Below the pieces are notes generated by a model. The model did not search any database, had not been told where the DNA came from, and saw only the letters and a program-made list of their open reading frames with translations. From an uncultured Clostridia bacterium (lineage in GTDB: Bacteria; Bacillota; Clostridia; TANB77; CAG-508), in the NCBI GenBank assembly GCA_947627555.1, contig CANQWL010000003.1, positions 1 to 33,575 on the forward strand: DNA of 33,575 nucleotides, in the 5' to 3' direction. This document shows positions 1-9,055 of this stretch, piece by piece. Within the stretch, counting starts at the first letter, position 1. Every line of letters begins with the position of its first letter. Made by a program: the position numbers and the translations under genes.

Positions 1-301
1 CCGCAAATATTAATACAGCACCTATTAAATATGGTATCATAGTCTTTTTATATTCAGCTTTTTCTTCAGCACTACCTAACATGTACTTAATACCTAAAAC
101 TACTAATATTGCAACAGATACAATAGAACCTATAGCTTGTATAGCACCTATTACTTTTTTACCAAAAGTATCAAAAGATGTTGTAACTGTTCCTTTTAAG
201 CTTGAAGGGTCTGTAACTGCATATACATTACTAAAGATAGATAATAAAAAAATTACTATCATAACAATATTTAAAACTTTTAATAATTTTTTAGTGTTCA
301 T
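1..301 (-). CDS. VirB2/TrbC-like T4SS pilin-type small membrane protein (3' end cut by window edge)
   Basis: Manual reverse translation from ATG at 301-299: MNTKKLLKVLNIVMIVIFLLSIFSNVYAVTDPSSLKGTVTTSFDTFGKKVIGAIQAIGSIVSVAILVVLGIKYMLGSAEEKAEYKKTMIPYLIGAVLIFA..., open to position 1. SD aaaggagg upstream. Shares GIKYMLGSAEEKAEYKxTMIPYxIG with 823..1254. Absent from the ORF track because it has no stop in the window. Confidence 0.85.
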   Translation of the reverse strand, partial: MNTKKLLKVLNIVMIVIFLLSIFSNVYAVTDPSSLKGTVTTSFDTFGKKVIGAIQAIGSIVSVAILVVLGIKYMLGSAEEKAEYKKTMIPYLIGAVLIFA

Positions 302-374
302 AATTTTAACCTCCTTTTATTAGTATATTTTATTATATATTAAATTTTCTCGTATTCTGAGAAAATGTTAATAA

Positions 375-761
375 CTATTTAAAAGCTAATATAACTGCTT
401 TCCATATTGCAAATGCTCCAAATACAACAATACATCCTATAATAAAAGGAATCATAGATTCTTTTATTTGTGCTTTATCTTCAGCAGCAGCAGTTATGTA
501 TTGTACTCCTAATATAGTGGCATATATAACTGCGAGAATAATACCTAATCCTAATAAGATATTATATATTGAATCAGATACATTTTTTATACCACTAGTA
601 GAAAGTTTAACAGATTCAGTACTAGATGCATCTATGAAGGAATCTCCTCCTGAAATTATTTCATCTAATTCAGAACATAAAGATATAGGAGTATATTTAA
701 TTATAAAGAATAATATTATAAATAATATTATAAATAATTTTTTTAAAATATTGTAACTCAT
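375..761 (-). CDS. VirB2/TrbC-like T4SS pilin-type small membrane protein
   Basis: 128 aa, signal/TM N-terminus, two C-terminal TM segments, motif YITAAAEDKAQIKESMIPFIIGCIVVFGAFAIWK related to neighbours; SD ggggagaag. Confidence 0.75.
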   Translation of the reverse strand: MSYNILKKLFIILFIILFFIIKYTPISLCSELDEIISGGDSFIDASSTESVKLSTSGIKNVSDSIYNILLGLGIILAVIYATILGVQYITAAAEDKAQIKESMIPFIIGCIVVFGAFAIWKAVILAFK

Positions 762-822
762 ATCTTCTCCCCATTTTATTATATATTAAAATATTAAAAA
801 AATCAAGTTTTTTAAAAAAGAA

Positions 823-1254
823 TTAAGAGTGAATCGATGTATATATTGCACCTACAATTGTACTAGCCATAAATACTAAAATACATCCAATTATATATGG
901 AATCATTGTACTTTTATATTCAGCTTTTTCTTCTGCAGATCCAAGCATATATTTAATTCCAATTACAACTAAAGCTCCAACAGAAGCGATACTTCCTATT
1001 GCTTGTACTATTCCTATATATTTGTTTCCTAGTTTTGTAGAGGCAGTATCTAATTCTATTTGTGAGGGAGTAAAATCATCAGGAACAATTTCTGAAGATT
1101 GAAAAGAAGCTAAAAATGTTAAAGCATCTGCAGACTGCGAGGAATCGGAAAATGTCGTAACTTGAGTTGCACGTGCAGCATAAACATTAGTAGTACATAT
1201 AATTATTAAAATAAATAATAAAAATAAAAAAGAAATTATTTTTTTAAAAGTCAT
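823..1254 (-). CDS. VirB2/TrbC-like T4SS pilin-type small membrane protein
   Basis: 143 aa, signal peptide-like N-terminus, GIKYMLGSAEEKAEYKSTMIPYIIGCILVF motif; SD aaagga. Confidence 0.75.
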   Translation of the reverse strand: MTFKKIISFLFLLFILIIICTTNVYAARATQVTTFSDSSQSADALTFLASFQSSEIVPDDFTPSQIELDTASTKLGNKYIGIVQAIGSIASVGALVVIGIKYMLGSAEEKAEYKSTMIPYIIGCILVFMASTIVGAIYTSIHS

Positions 1255-1450
1255 AATTTATCCTTTCTTAAATAAAATTTATTCTTATATAATAAATATT
1301 ACATATTTTTTTATTTTTGGCAATACTTTTTTTAAAAATTTATTCAAAATGAAACAAAAAAGTTTGTTTATTACAAAAATATTACAATTATATTAAAAAA
1401 ATATTATTTTTAGTAAAATAGTTACTTTTTATATGCTTTTTTGATATAAT

Positions 1451-1459
1451 GTATGTAGT
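1451..1459 (+). promoter_or_regulatory. Putative extended -10 promoter element for the T4SS operon
   Basis: TGATATAAT about 30 nt upstream of the SD aaaggagga and ATG at 1490; -35 not clear. Confidence 0.45.
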
Positions 1460-1489
1460 TATATTAGATTTATCAAAGGAGGATTTTAT

Positions 1490-1849
1490 ATGGGTACATA
1501 TTATATACCTAGAAATGTCAAAGGAGAAGGTAGAATATTATTTATATTTACTGGAAAATCACTGATGTATACTGCAATAGGAGCAGTAGTTGGATTTCCA
1601 ATTTATTTTGTTATATCTCATATTCTTAATATACAATATTGGGGAATACTTGCAGTATTAGTATGTGGTCTGATAGGGTTTATTATAGGTACTCTAAAAA
1701 TACCTAAAATATCTATACTAAAAAATGTTCAAGATATAGCAGGAGAAAATATTGATGAAATTATAAAAAGATATATAAAATTTAGAAAACAAAAAAATAA
1801 AATATATATTTATGAAACAGAAGAGGAGGTAAAGAATAATAATGTCTGA
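1490..1849 (+). CDS. PrgI family (VirB3-like) membrane protein
   Basis: 119 aa, MGTYYIPRNVKGEGRILFIFTGKSLMYTAIGAVVGFPIYF; position directly before VirB4-type genes; strong SD. Confidence 0.7.
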   Translation: MGTYYIPRNVKGEGRILFIFTGKSLMYTAIGAVVGFPIYFVISHILNIQYWGILAVLVCGLIGFIIGTLKIPKISILKNVQDIAGENIDEIIKRYIKFRKQKNKIYIYETEEEVKNNNV

Positions 1850-3071
1850 TAAAGTACAACAAATGAGCAATATATTAATTATAATATTAGGTATACTAGC
1901 GTGTATTCTAGTTATATTAATAATCATTTATTTTGTTATGAAACGTAAAGAAAATGATTCATTAAAAAGAAAAGATGAACAACTAAAAAGAAAAGATGAA
2001 CAACCTGAAAAAGAAAACAAAAATAAAAGTAATACAAATACACAAATGTTGCAAAAAGAATCAATTACAAAATTTATGGAATTTGATAAAGTAGAAGACA
2101 ATATGATTATACAAAAAGGTGGAAAAAGATTTATTATGGTAGTAGAATGCCAAGGAATTAATTATGACCTTATGTCTGAAATGGAAAAGACAGGAGTAGA
2201 GGAAGGATTTATTCAGTTTTTAAATACTTTAAGACATCCTATTCAAATTTACATACAAACCAGAGCGGTAAATCTAAATGATAGCATACAAAAATATAAA
2301 GCAAGTATTGACCAAATTGAAATGGAATTAAATAAAAAGCAAATAGAATATGATCAAATTAAAAAATCTAATAAAGCATCACAAAAAGAAATTGATTCAG
2401 CATTTTTTGAATTAACAAAAAAGAAAAATTTATATGAATATGGAAAAGATATTGTAAAAAATACTGAAAGTATAAGTTTAAATAAAAATGTTTTAACAAA
2501 AAAATATTACATAGTTATACCATATTTTTCAGAAGAAGCTTCAAAAGAAGAATATACTAAAGATGAAATACAAAATATGGCATTTTCTGAATTATATACA
2601 AAAGCACAATCAGTAATAAGAACATTATATGCATGTAGTGTAAGTGGTAAGATATTAAATTCATATGAATTAGTGGAATTATTGTATTATTCATATAATA
2701 GAGAGCAAGCAGAGGTATATGGACTTAATAAAGCAATACAAGCTGAATATGAAGAATTATATTCAATAGCACCAGATGTTATTGACAAGAAAGAAAGAAT
2801 TTTAGATAAAAAAATACAAGAAGAAGCAATGAAACTAGCACAACAGGAAACAAATAGAGTTAGAACAGAAAAACAAAAAAAATATGAAAAGAAAAGTAAT
2901 AGCATGCAAAAAATGATACAAGATATGGCACAATTGATTATTGAAGAGAATAGGTCGTACATAGAACAAGATGTTGCTGATGAAGCTATAGAAAATATAA
3001 AAAAATTAATAGAAGATCAAAAAGAAGGAGGAGAAAATAATGTGGGGCAAGAAAAACAAGAAATTAAATGA
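1842..3071 (+). CDS. T4SS protein resembling the N-terminal region of TraC/VirB4 proteins, TM-anchored with coiled coil
   Basis: 409 aa: N-terminal TM, then FDKVEDNMIIQKGGKRFIMVVECQGINYDLMSEMEKTGVEEGFIQFLNTLRHPIQIYIQTR and long coiled coil; start overlaps PrgI end, 3' end overlaps VirB4 start. Confidence 0.6.
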   Translation: MSDKVQQMSNILIIILGILACILVILIIIYFVMKRKENDSLKRKDEQLKRKDEQPEKENKNKSNTNTQMLQKESITKFMEFDKVEDNMIIQKGGKRFIMVVECQGINYDLMSEMEKTGVEEGFIQFLNTLRHPIQIYIQTRAVNLNDSIQKYKASIDQIEMELNKKQIEYDQIKKSNKASQKEIDSAFFELTKKKNLYEYGKDIVKNTESISLNKNVLTKKYYIVIPYFSEEASKEEYTKDEIQNMAFSELYTKAQSVIRTLYACSVSGKILNSYELVELLYYSYNREQAEVYGLNKAIQAEYEELYSIAPDVIDKKERILDKKIQEEAMKLAQQETNRVRTEKQKKYEKKSNSMQKMIQDMAQLIIEENRSYIEQDVADEAIENIKKLIEDQKEGGENNVGQEKQEIK

Positions 3072-5004
3072 AACTGAAACTCAAAATCAGCTTAACATAG
3101 AAGAACAAAATAAAGTTTTTTTAAAAAGAAAAACTATAAAAGAATTAATTGCTCCTGATGGAATAGATGTTAGAGACATATCTAATTTAAAAATTGTATC
3201 AAGCACAACTAAATATGCAAAAAGTTTTTATGTTTCAGTTTTACCTAGAGTTTGTACATTTCCTGAAATATTTAGAGATATGTACTTATTTGGAGATGTA
3301 AATACATCTATTTATATTAATCCAATTCAAGAATCTAGATCACAAAGTGAATTAAATAGAGTTATAAATGAACTTGAAACAGAAAGAATTGTTGCAGCAG
3401 ATAGAGGAAATATAAACAGAGAGAGTCAGTTAAGTCAAAAAAGATTTGAAGCTGAGCAATTAAGAGATGAAATTGCAGCAGGTTTTAACAAAATGTTTGA
3501 AGCTTCAGTAATTTCAACAATATTTGCTTATAGTTTAGAGGAATTAGAGAAATACACAAAATTATTAACTACAGAAATGTCAAAATCATTAGTAGAAATT
3601 AAAAGCGCATGGGGAATGCAAGAAGATGCATTTAAATCTAATTTGCCATTAATGGATGATAAAATTAAGAAAATACATGCTTTTGATAGAAGATCTATGG
3701 CAACAGTATTTCCTTTTACAACATCTGAAGTAGGTCATGCGACAGGTGTTCCTTTAGGATTTAATAAACAAACAGGAACTCCAATTTTATTTGACAATTT
3801 TCATCCATCATTAACAAATTATAATATGGTCATATTTGCTAAATCTGGTGCAGGAAAATCTGTTACAATGAAAACTCTAATTTCTAGATCATCAGTTCTT
3901 ATGGGAATTGAAAGTTTAGCTCTAGATGCCGAAGGAGAATATAGAATTGTTTCAGAAAGTTTAGGAGGAATAAATATTGTTTTAAGCCCTAATTCTTCAA
4001 CAATAATTAATGTGTTTGATGTAGAAACAGAATTAGTAAAAGATGAAATAACGGGAAAAGAGAGACAAGTTTTAAATATAGAAAATAAAGTAGAAGATGT
4101 AACACAAGCATTACTTACTATGGCAAGAGGATCAACTAGAAGTAAAGAAGTAAATGAAATTACAAAACAAATTATATCAGAATCAGTTGCAGAAGAATAT
4201 GCAAGATTAGGAATTAGAAATGATCCTGCAAGTTTATATGAGGCAAGTGGAAATAATGCAAGTGGACAACTATTTAAAAAGAAAAAGCTAATGCCAACTA
4301 TAGGTTCTTGGTATAGGAGAATACTAATAAAAGCAAAAGAAAATACAAATCCTGATTATAATTTCCATTATAGTTATTTAGCAAAAGTAATGAAACAATA
4401 TATAAGAGAATATGATGGTCAAATGGCATATTTTGATGGACAATCTACATTTGAATTATTAGATGGAGCACCATTTATAAATTTAGATATTTCGCAACTA
4501 GAGGAAAGATTTGCAAGACCGCTAGCACAACAAATATTACTTTCTTGGATTTGGGAAAAATACGTTAAGAAAAATAGTGAAGATAGGTCTAAAGCAAGGA
4601 AAAAAAGAGTAATTGTCGATGAAGCGTGGATGTTACTTCCATATCCAGAAGCGGTAGATTTTTTAAATACAATGGCAAGACGTGCCAGAAAAAGAAATGT
4701 TTCTCTTGCTATTATTTCACAAAGATTTCAAGATTTCTATGAAAAACCAGAGGCACAAGCAGTACTTACATCATCAGATACAAAATTATTCTTAGCACAA
4801 GATAAATCTGAAATACAATATTTAAAGGAAGTATTTAAATTAAGTGAAGGAGAGGCAGGATTTTTAATAACTTGCTTAAAAGGTGAGGGATTATTAAAAG
4901 TAGGTTCTGATACAGCTATATTACAAATAAAACCAACTAAAAAAGAATTTGAATTTGTAGAAACAAACTTGAATAAATTAATTGAAATGAATAAAAGCAA
5001 TTAA
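3040..5004 (+). CDS. VirB4/TrbE-type T4SS ATPase
   Basis: 654 aa; Walker A FAKSGAGKSVTMKTL, Walker B KRVIVDEAWMLL, ARRARKRNVSLAIISQRFQDF motif; SD gaaggagg. Confidence 0.92.
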   Translation: MWGKKNKKLNETETQNQLNIEEQNKVFLKRKTIKELIAPDGIDVRDISNLKIVSSTTKYAKSFYVSVLPRVCTFPEIFRDMYLFGDVNTSIYINPIQESRSQSELNRVINELETERIVAADRGNINRESQLSQKRFEAEQLRDEIAAGFNKMFEASVISTIFAYSLEELEKYTKLLTTEMSKSLVEIKSAWGMQEDAFKSNLPLMDDKIKKIHAFDRRSMATVFPFTTSEVGHATGVPLGFNKQTGTPILFDNFHPSLTNYNMVIFAKSGAGKSVTMKTLISRSSVLMGIESLALDAEGEYRIVSESLGGINIVLSPNSSTIINVFDVETELVKDEITGKERQVLNIENKVEDVTQALLTMARGSTRSKEVNEITKQIISESVAEEYARLGIRNDPASLYEASGNNASGQLFKKKKLMPTIGSWYRRILIKAKENTNPDYNFHYSYLAKVMKQYIREYDGQMAYFDGQSTFELLDGAPFINLDISQLEERFARPLAQQILLSWIWEKYVKKNSEDRSKARKKRVIVDEAWMLLPYPEAVDFLNTMARRARKRNVSLAIISQRFQDFYEKPEAQAVLTSSDTKLFLAQDKSEIQYLKEVFKLSEGEAGFLITCLKGEGLLKVGSDTAILQIKPTKKEFEFVETNLNKLIEMNKSN

Positions 5005-5023
5005 AGCAAAAAAGGAGGAAAAG

Positions 5024-8000
5024 ATGAAACTAAAAAATTATAATATAGTACAAAAGATAGCAATAGTATTGGTTTGTTTAGTAGTATTTAACTTTATTAC
5101 ACCTACATATGTATCTAATGCTAGTTTAGGTGGAGTTTTATTTTCTCCAATAAAAGAATTACTTGTTACTATGGGAGATATTGTATTAGATTTAATAGAT
5201 ATGGGATTTACTGGAAAATTTGAAAATGTAATGAAAGAAATGTTAGCATATAGAAAAGCGGGAGATGAAAATAATAGATTTACTGGCGATGATGATGAAA
5301 GAGAAATATTAATGTCTAAAGTAAGTTTAGAGTCTATATTTTCAAATAACGTAGAATTTTTAAATGTTGATTTTATTAATCCTATTAATGAAGATGATTA
5401 TACAGTAAAAAATAAAAGTACAACAGAAGGATTAACATCATTAAGAAAAATAATTGCTGCTTGGTATGTAGCAATTAGGAACTTTTCTTTAGTTATAATG
5501 CTTTCTATATTAGTATATGTAGGAATTAGAATTATTATTTCTAGTGCGGCATCAGATAAAGCTAAATATAAGCAATTATTGCTAGATTGGATTGTTGGAA
5601 TGTGTTTATTATTTATGTTGCATTATGTAATGTCTATTTCTATTATGATTACAGAAAAAATAACAGAAATGTTATCTGATGCTACTTCATCTGGAATTGA
5701 TTTACAGAAAGAAGATATAGATGGACCGACTGAATTAATAGGAGATGAATTTATTATTGGTACAGGTGATAATAAGATTACATACAAAAAGGGAGATAAT
5801 GTTAAGAAACTACAAAATATTTCACAATATGTGAGGTATTATGCAGATTTGAGGCAAGATTTGGCAGAACAATTTACATATCTTATCATATATTTATTTT
5901 TAGTTGCATATATAGTAATATTTGCAATAAGATACATGAAAAGGATGGTTATAATGGCATTTTTAACGATGATAGCACCTTTTGTTGCAATGACATATCC
6001 TATAGATAAAATGACTGATGGAAAAGCACAAGCATTTAATTTCTGGTTTAAAGAATACATATTTAATTTACTAATACAACCATTTCATTTAATTTTATAT
6101 ACTATATTGGTTGGAACATCTGCAGAATTGGCAACTTCAAGTTTAATTTATGCATTAGTTGCAATTGCTAGCTTACTACCAGCTGAAAAATTATTAAAGC
6201 AAATGTTTGGATTTGACAAAGCACACACACCTCCAGGAATTGCAGCACCTGCTATGGCTACAGCTTTAGCTAACCAATTAACAGGAAAAGCAAGAGGAGC
6301 TATAGCCGGAAGTAAACATTCTAACAATAGTAATATAAATACGAAGAATGAAGGAAAATCTACTGCTCAACAAAAAACAAGAACAGCAGACTATAATTTC
6401 GATAGTTTCAATTCTACAGATGCACAAAATGAAGGTGGAGATATTTATAAACCTTCTGGTGGAATAAATGAGAATGATAGCAATGCTTCTAATTTAGCAT
6501 ATGGAAAAAATTATAATAATGATGAATTAGAACAAATGGAGGAAGGACTAAAACTTGAAAAAGGAACATTAAATAGTCCATATAGCCCAAATGAGCTAGA
6601 TGATATAAATGATTATTATGCTATGCAATATGCTGCAAACGAATATAATAATAGAGATACTATTCCAAATAATGAAGATACACGAAGTATGTTAGATAAT
6701 AACCCAAGTACTGAATTTGCTAATTCTTTAAATTCTGCTTTGAATAAAGGAAAAAATGATGAAAACAAAGATGAAAATAAAAATGCAAATAATGTTACAA
6801 ATCAAAAATTATCTGAACAAGGAAAATCTGGTAACAAATTAAAAAGAGGACTAAAAAATGCAGGTAAAATAGGAGCATATGGAGTAAAGAAAATAGCAAG
6901 ACCAAAAAATATTCCAAAAGGAATAAAATTTGTAGCAAAAGCAGGATTAGGAGTAGCAGGAGCACTTGGAGGAGGAGCAGCAGGATTAGCATTAGGAGCT
7001 TTAACTGGAAAACCTTCAATGGCATTTTCTGCAATGGCTGCTGGTGCTGGAGTTGGTGGCAAAATGGGAACAAAAACAGTAGACAAAGCTGTTAGTGCAG
7101 GTGGAAAGGTAGTAAGAGCTGGCAGAAATGCAATAGATTCTGCATCTAACTTTAAAAATGAAGCTTTATATGGTGAAAGAGAAGCATACGAGAGAAGAAA
7201 AGAAAAACTAATGGCAAATGAACGTAAAAGTTATGCAAAAAATACTCAAAATAGAGATTATTTCCAACAAAAAACAGGAGCTGAAGGTGACGAATTAGAC
7301 AAAATTATGAATAGTGCAGCACAATTTAATCAAATGGGTGTAAAAGATAATGATGAAATATTAAAAGCATTAGAACTTGAACAAATTTATAAAGAAGATT
7401 ATAACATGAATGATCAACAAGCACACCAACTTGCTGGAATTTCTGCTAAAATGGTTAGCGAAGAAGGATATTCTATATCAGACTTTTCAGATGACAAAAA
7501 GAGAGCAGCAGTACAAAATAGAACAGAACAAATAGTAAAAGATTTTGGTGGAAATCTAAATGAAAATCAACAAGCTAATCTAACACAGCAAATAATGTCA
7601 GGAAACGAGTATATGTCAGGATATCAAAAAAGGCAAGATGATAGAATGAACTACAGAGATAAGCCAAAAAATACAGATAAACATACAGCTGAAGTTATAA
7701 ATACAGATGCAAATAGAAATACAAGTGCAAATAGAGCTATAGATACAAGTTCAAGTAGAAATGCAAGTGCAAATAGAACTACAAATACAACTACAAGTGC
7801 AAATACAAGTAGAGCTACAAATACAACTACAACTGCAAATACAAGTGCCAATAGAGCTATAGATACAAGTTCAAGTAGAAATGCAAGTGCAAACAGAGCT
7901 ACAAATACAAGTTCAAGTAGAACTACAAGTGCAGGTTCAAGTAGAAATGCAAGTACAAATAGAGCTACAAGTGCAAGTTCAAGTAGAAATGCAAGTACAA

Positions 8001-8071
8001 ACAGATCTACAAGAACAAATTCGAATAGAAATGCAAATAAACCTATGGATAACAATGCAAATAGAAAGTAA
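5024..8071 (+). CDS. VirB6/TrbL-like polytopic T4SS membrane protein with long low-complexity C-terminal tail
   Basis: 1015 aa; several TM segments in the first ~420 aa, then a soluble Asn-rich region, a Gly/Ala-rich segment and a repetitive Ser/Thr/Asn/Arg tail; SD aaaggagg. Confidence 0.75.
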   Translation: MKLKNYNIVQKIAIVLVCLVVFNFITPTYVSNASLGGVLFSPIKELLVTMGDIVLDLIDMGFTGKFENVMKEMLAYRKAGDENNRFTGDDDEREILMSKVSLESIFSNNVEFLNVDFINPINEDDYTVKNKSTTEGLTSLRKIIAAWYVAIRNFSLVIMLSILVYVGIRIIISSAASDKAKYKQLLLDWIVGMCLLFMLHYVMSISIMITEKITEMLSDATSSGIDLQKEDIDGPTELIGDEFIIGTGDNKITYKKGDNVKKLQNISQYVRYYADLRQDLAEQFTYLIIYLFLVAYIVIFAIRYMKRMVIMAFLTMIAPFVAMTYPIDKMTDGKAQAFNFWFKEYIFNLLIQPFHLILYTILVGTSAELATSSLIYALVAIASLLPAEKLLKQMFGFDKAHTPPGIAAPAMATALANQLTGKARGAIAGSKHSNNSNINTKNEGKSTAQQKTRTADYNFDSFNSTDAQNEGGDIYKPSGGINENDSNASNLAYGKNYNNDELEQMEEGLKLEKGTLNSPYSPNELDDINDYYAMQYAANEYNNRDTIPNNEDTRSMLDNNPSTEFANSLNSALNKGKNDENKDENKNANNVTNQKLSEQGKSGNKLKRGLKNAGKIGAYGVKKIARPKNIPKGIKFVAKAGLGVAGALGGGAAGLALGALTGKPSMAFSAMAAGAGVGGKMGTKTVDKAVSAGGKVVRAGRNAIDSASNFKNEALYGEREAYERRKEKLMANERKSYAKNTQNRDYFQQKTGAEGDELDKIMNSAAQFNQMGVKDNDEILKALELEQIYKEDYNMNDQQAHQLAGISAKMVSEEGYSISDFSDDKKRAAVQNRTEQIVKDFGGNLNENQQANLTQQIMSGNEYMSGYQKRQDDRMNYRDKPKNTDKHTAEVINTDANRNTSANRAIDTSSSRNASANRTTNTTTSANTSRATNTTTTANTSANRAIDTSSSRNASANRATNTSSSRTTSAGSSRNASTNRATSASSSRNASTNRSTRTNSNRNANKPMDNNANRK
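7695..8050 (+). repeat. Degenerate tandem coding repeat (SSSRNAS-NRAT type) in the VirB6-like tail
   Basis: Repeated units aatagagct(a)... and agttcaagtagaaatgcaagt; near-identical long copies at about 7733-7790 and 7853-7910. Confidence 0.8.
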
Positions 8072-8095
8072 AAATAATTAGGAGAATTATAACTA

Positions 8096-9025
8096 ATGTT
8101 TAGAGATAATAAATTTGTAAGATCTATAAATAGAAATAGAGAGATTATTATTTTAGTAATAGCTATGATTATATTTGGTTTTTTTATAATAAGAGCACTT
8201 AATGATGAGGCAAAAAATAATTATAACAAAATTGAAGATAATGATACAAATAATACAATATCAAGTGAAGTAAAAAGGTCTAAAGATACAATTACAACAG
8301 ATAAATCTATAGAAACTACTAAGGCAGATGAAAATTATAATTTAATTAAAAACTTTGTAGACTATTGCAATAAAAATGATATAGATGAAGCATATAATTT
8401 ATTAACACCAGAATGCAAGGAAAATGTATACCCTTCTATTGAAAGTTTTAATAAAAATTATATCCAAGTAGTATTTGAGCAAGAAAAAAAAGTAGAAATT
8501 CAAAGTTGGATAACAAATAAAGGAAAGTATACATATTTAGTTACTTATACAGGTGATATTATAGCTACAGGGGATAATGAGGAAAAAGAATATCAAGATT
8601 ATATAACAGTAGATTATGAAACAAAAAAAATAAATATTAATAAATATATAGGTAGGATAGAAAAAGAAATAGAGAAAGAAATAAATAATATAAATTTTAA
8701 AATAGATTATATAGACCTATATAAAGATTATGAGGTATATCATCTAAAAGTAAGTAATAAAAATGATACACAAATTATATTGGATAATCTTAGTTCAACA
8801 TCAAATACATATATAGAAACAGACAAAGAGAAAAAAATAAATTGTTCAAATTATGAAGCGGGAATTAACGCATTTAAATATGATGTAGGTGTAAGTAAGG
8901 ACATAAAGCTAAAATTCATGAAACAATATAATGTTGACATAGTAGATGAAAAATTAGTTTTTTCTTCAACAATTTTAAATACGGATAATCCAGAAGAAAC
9001 AGAAACTATAACCATAGAATTATAA
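8096..9025 (+). CDS. Single-TM T4SS accessory protein with NTF2-like (VirB8/TcpC-like) domain
   Basis: 309 aa; N-in TM, then LIKNFVDYCNKNDIDEAYNLLTPECKENVYPSIESFNKNYI...TYLVTYTGDI pattern typical of NTF2-like folds; operon position. Confidence 0.5.
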   Translation: MFRDNKFVRSINRNREIIILVIAMIIFGFFIIRALNDEAKNNYNKIEDNDTNNTISSEVKRSKDTITTDKSIETTKADENYNLIKNFVDYCNKNDIDEAYNLLTPECKENVYPSIESFNKNYIQVVFEQEKKVEIQSWITNKGKYTYLVTYTGDIIATGDNEEKEYQDYITVDYETKKININKYIGRIEKEIEKEINNINFKIDYIDLYKDYEVYHLKVSNKNDTQIILDNLSSTSNTYIETDKEKKINCSNYEAGINAFKYDVGVSKDIKLKFMKQYNVDIVDEKLVFSSTILNTDNPEETETITIEL

Positions 9026-9055
9026 TTATAATATATTTTATATACAGGGGAAATT

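Noticed and set aside
81-323. 80-aa plus-strand ORF at left edge
   Set aside because: Antisense to the partial pilin gene, which has SD, signal peptide and clear homology to its neighbours.
6795-7086. Two overlapping minus-strand ORFs (92 and 94 aa)
   Set aside because: Antisense to the Gly/Ala-rich segment of the VirB6-like protein; low complexity, no SD or family.
7651-8055. 134-aa minus-strand ORF
   Set aside because: Leu/Val/Ala low-complexity translation is the mirror of the VirB6-tail repeat; no independent start signals.
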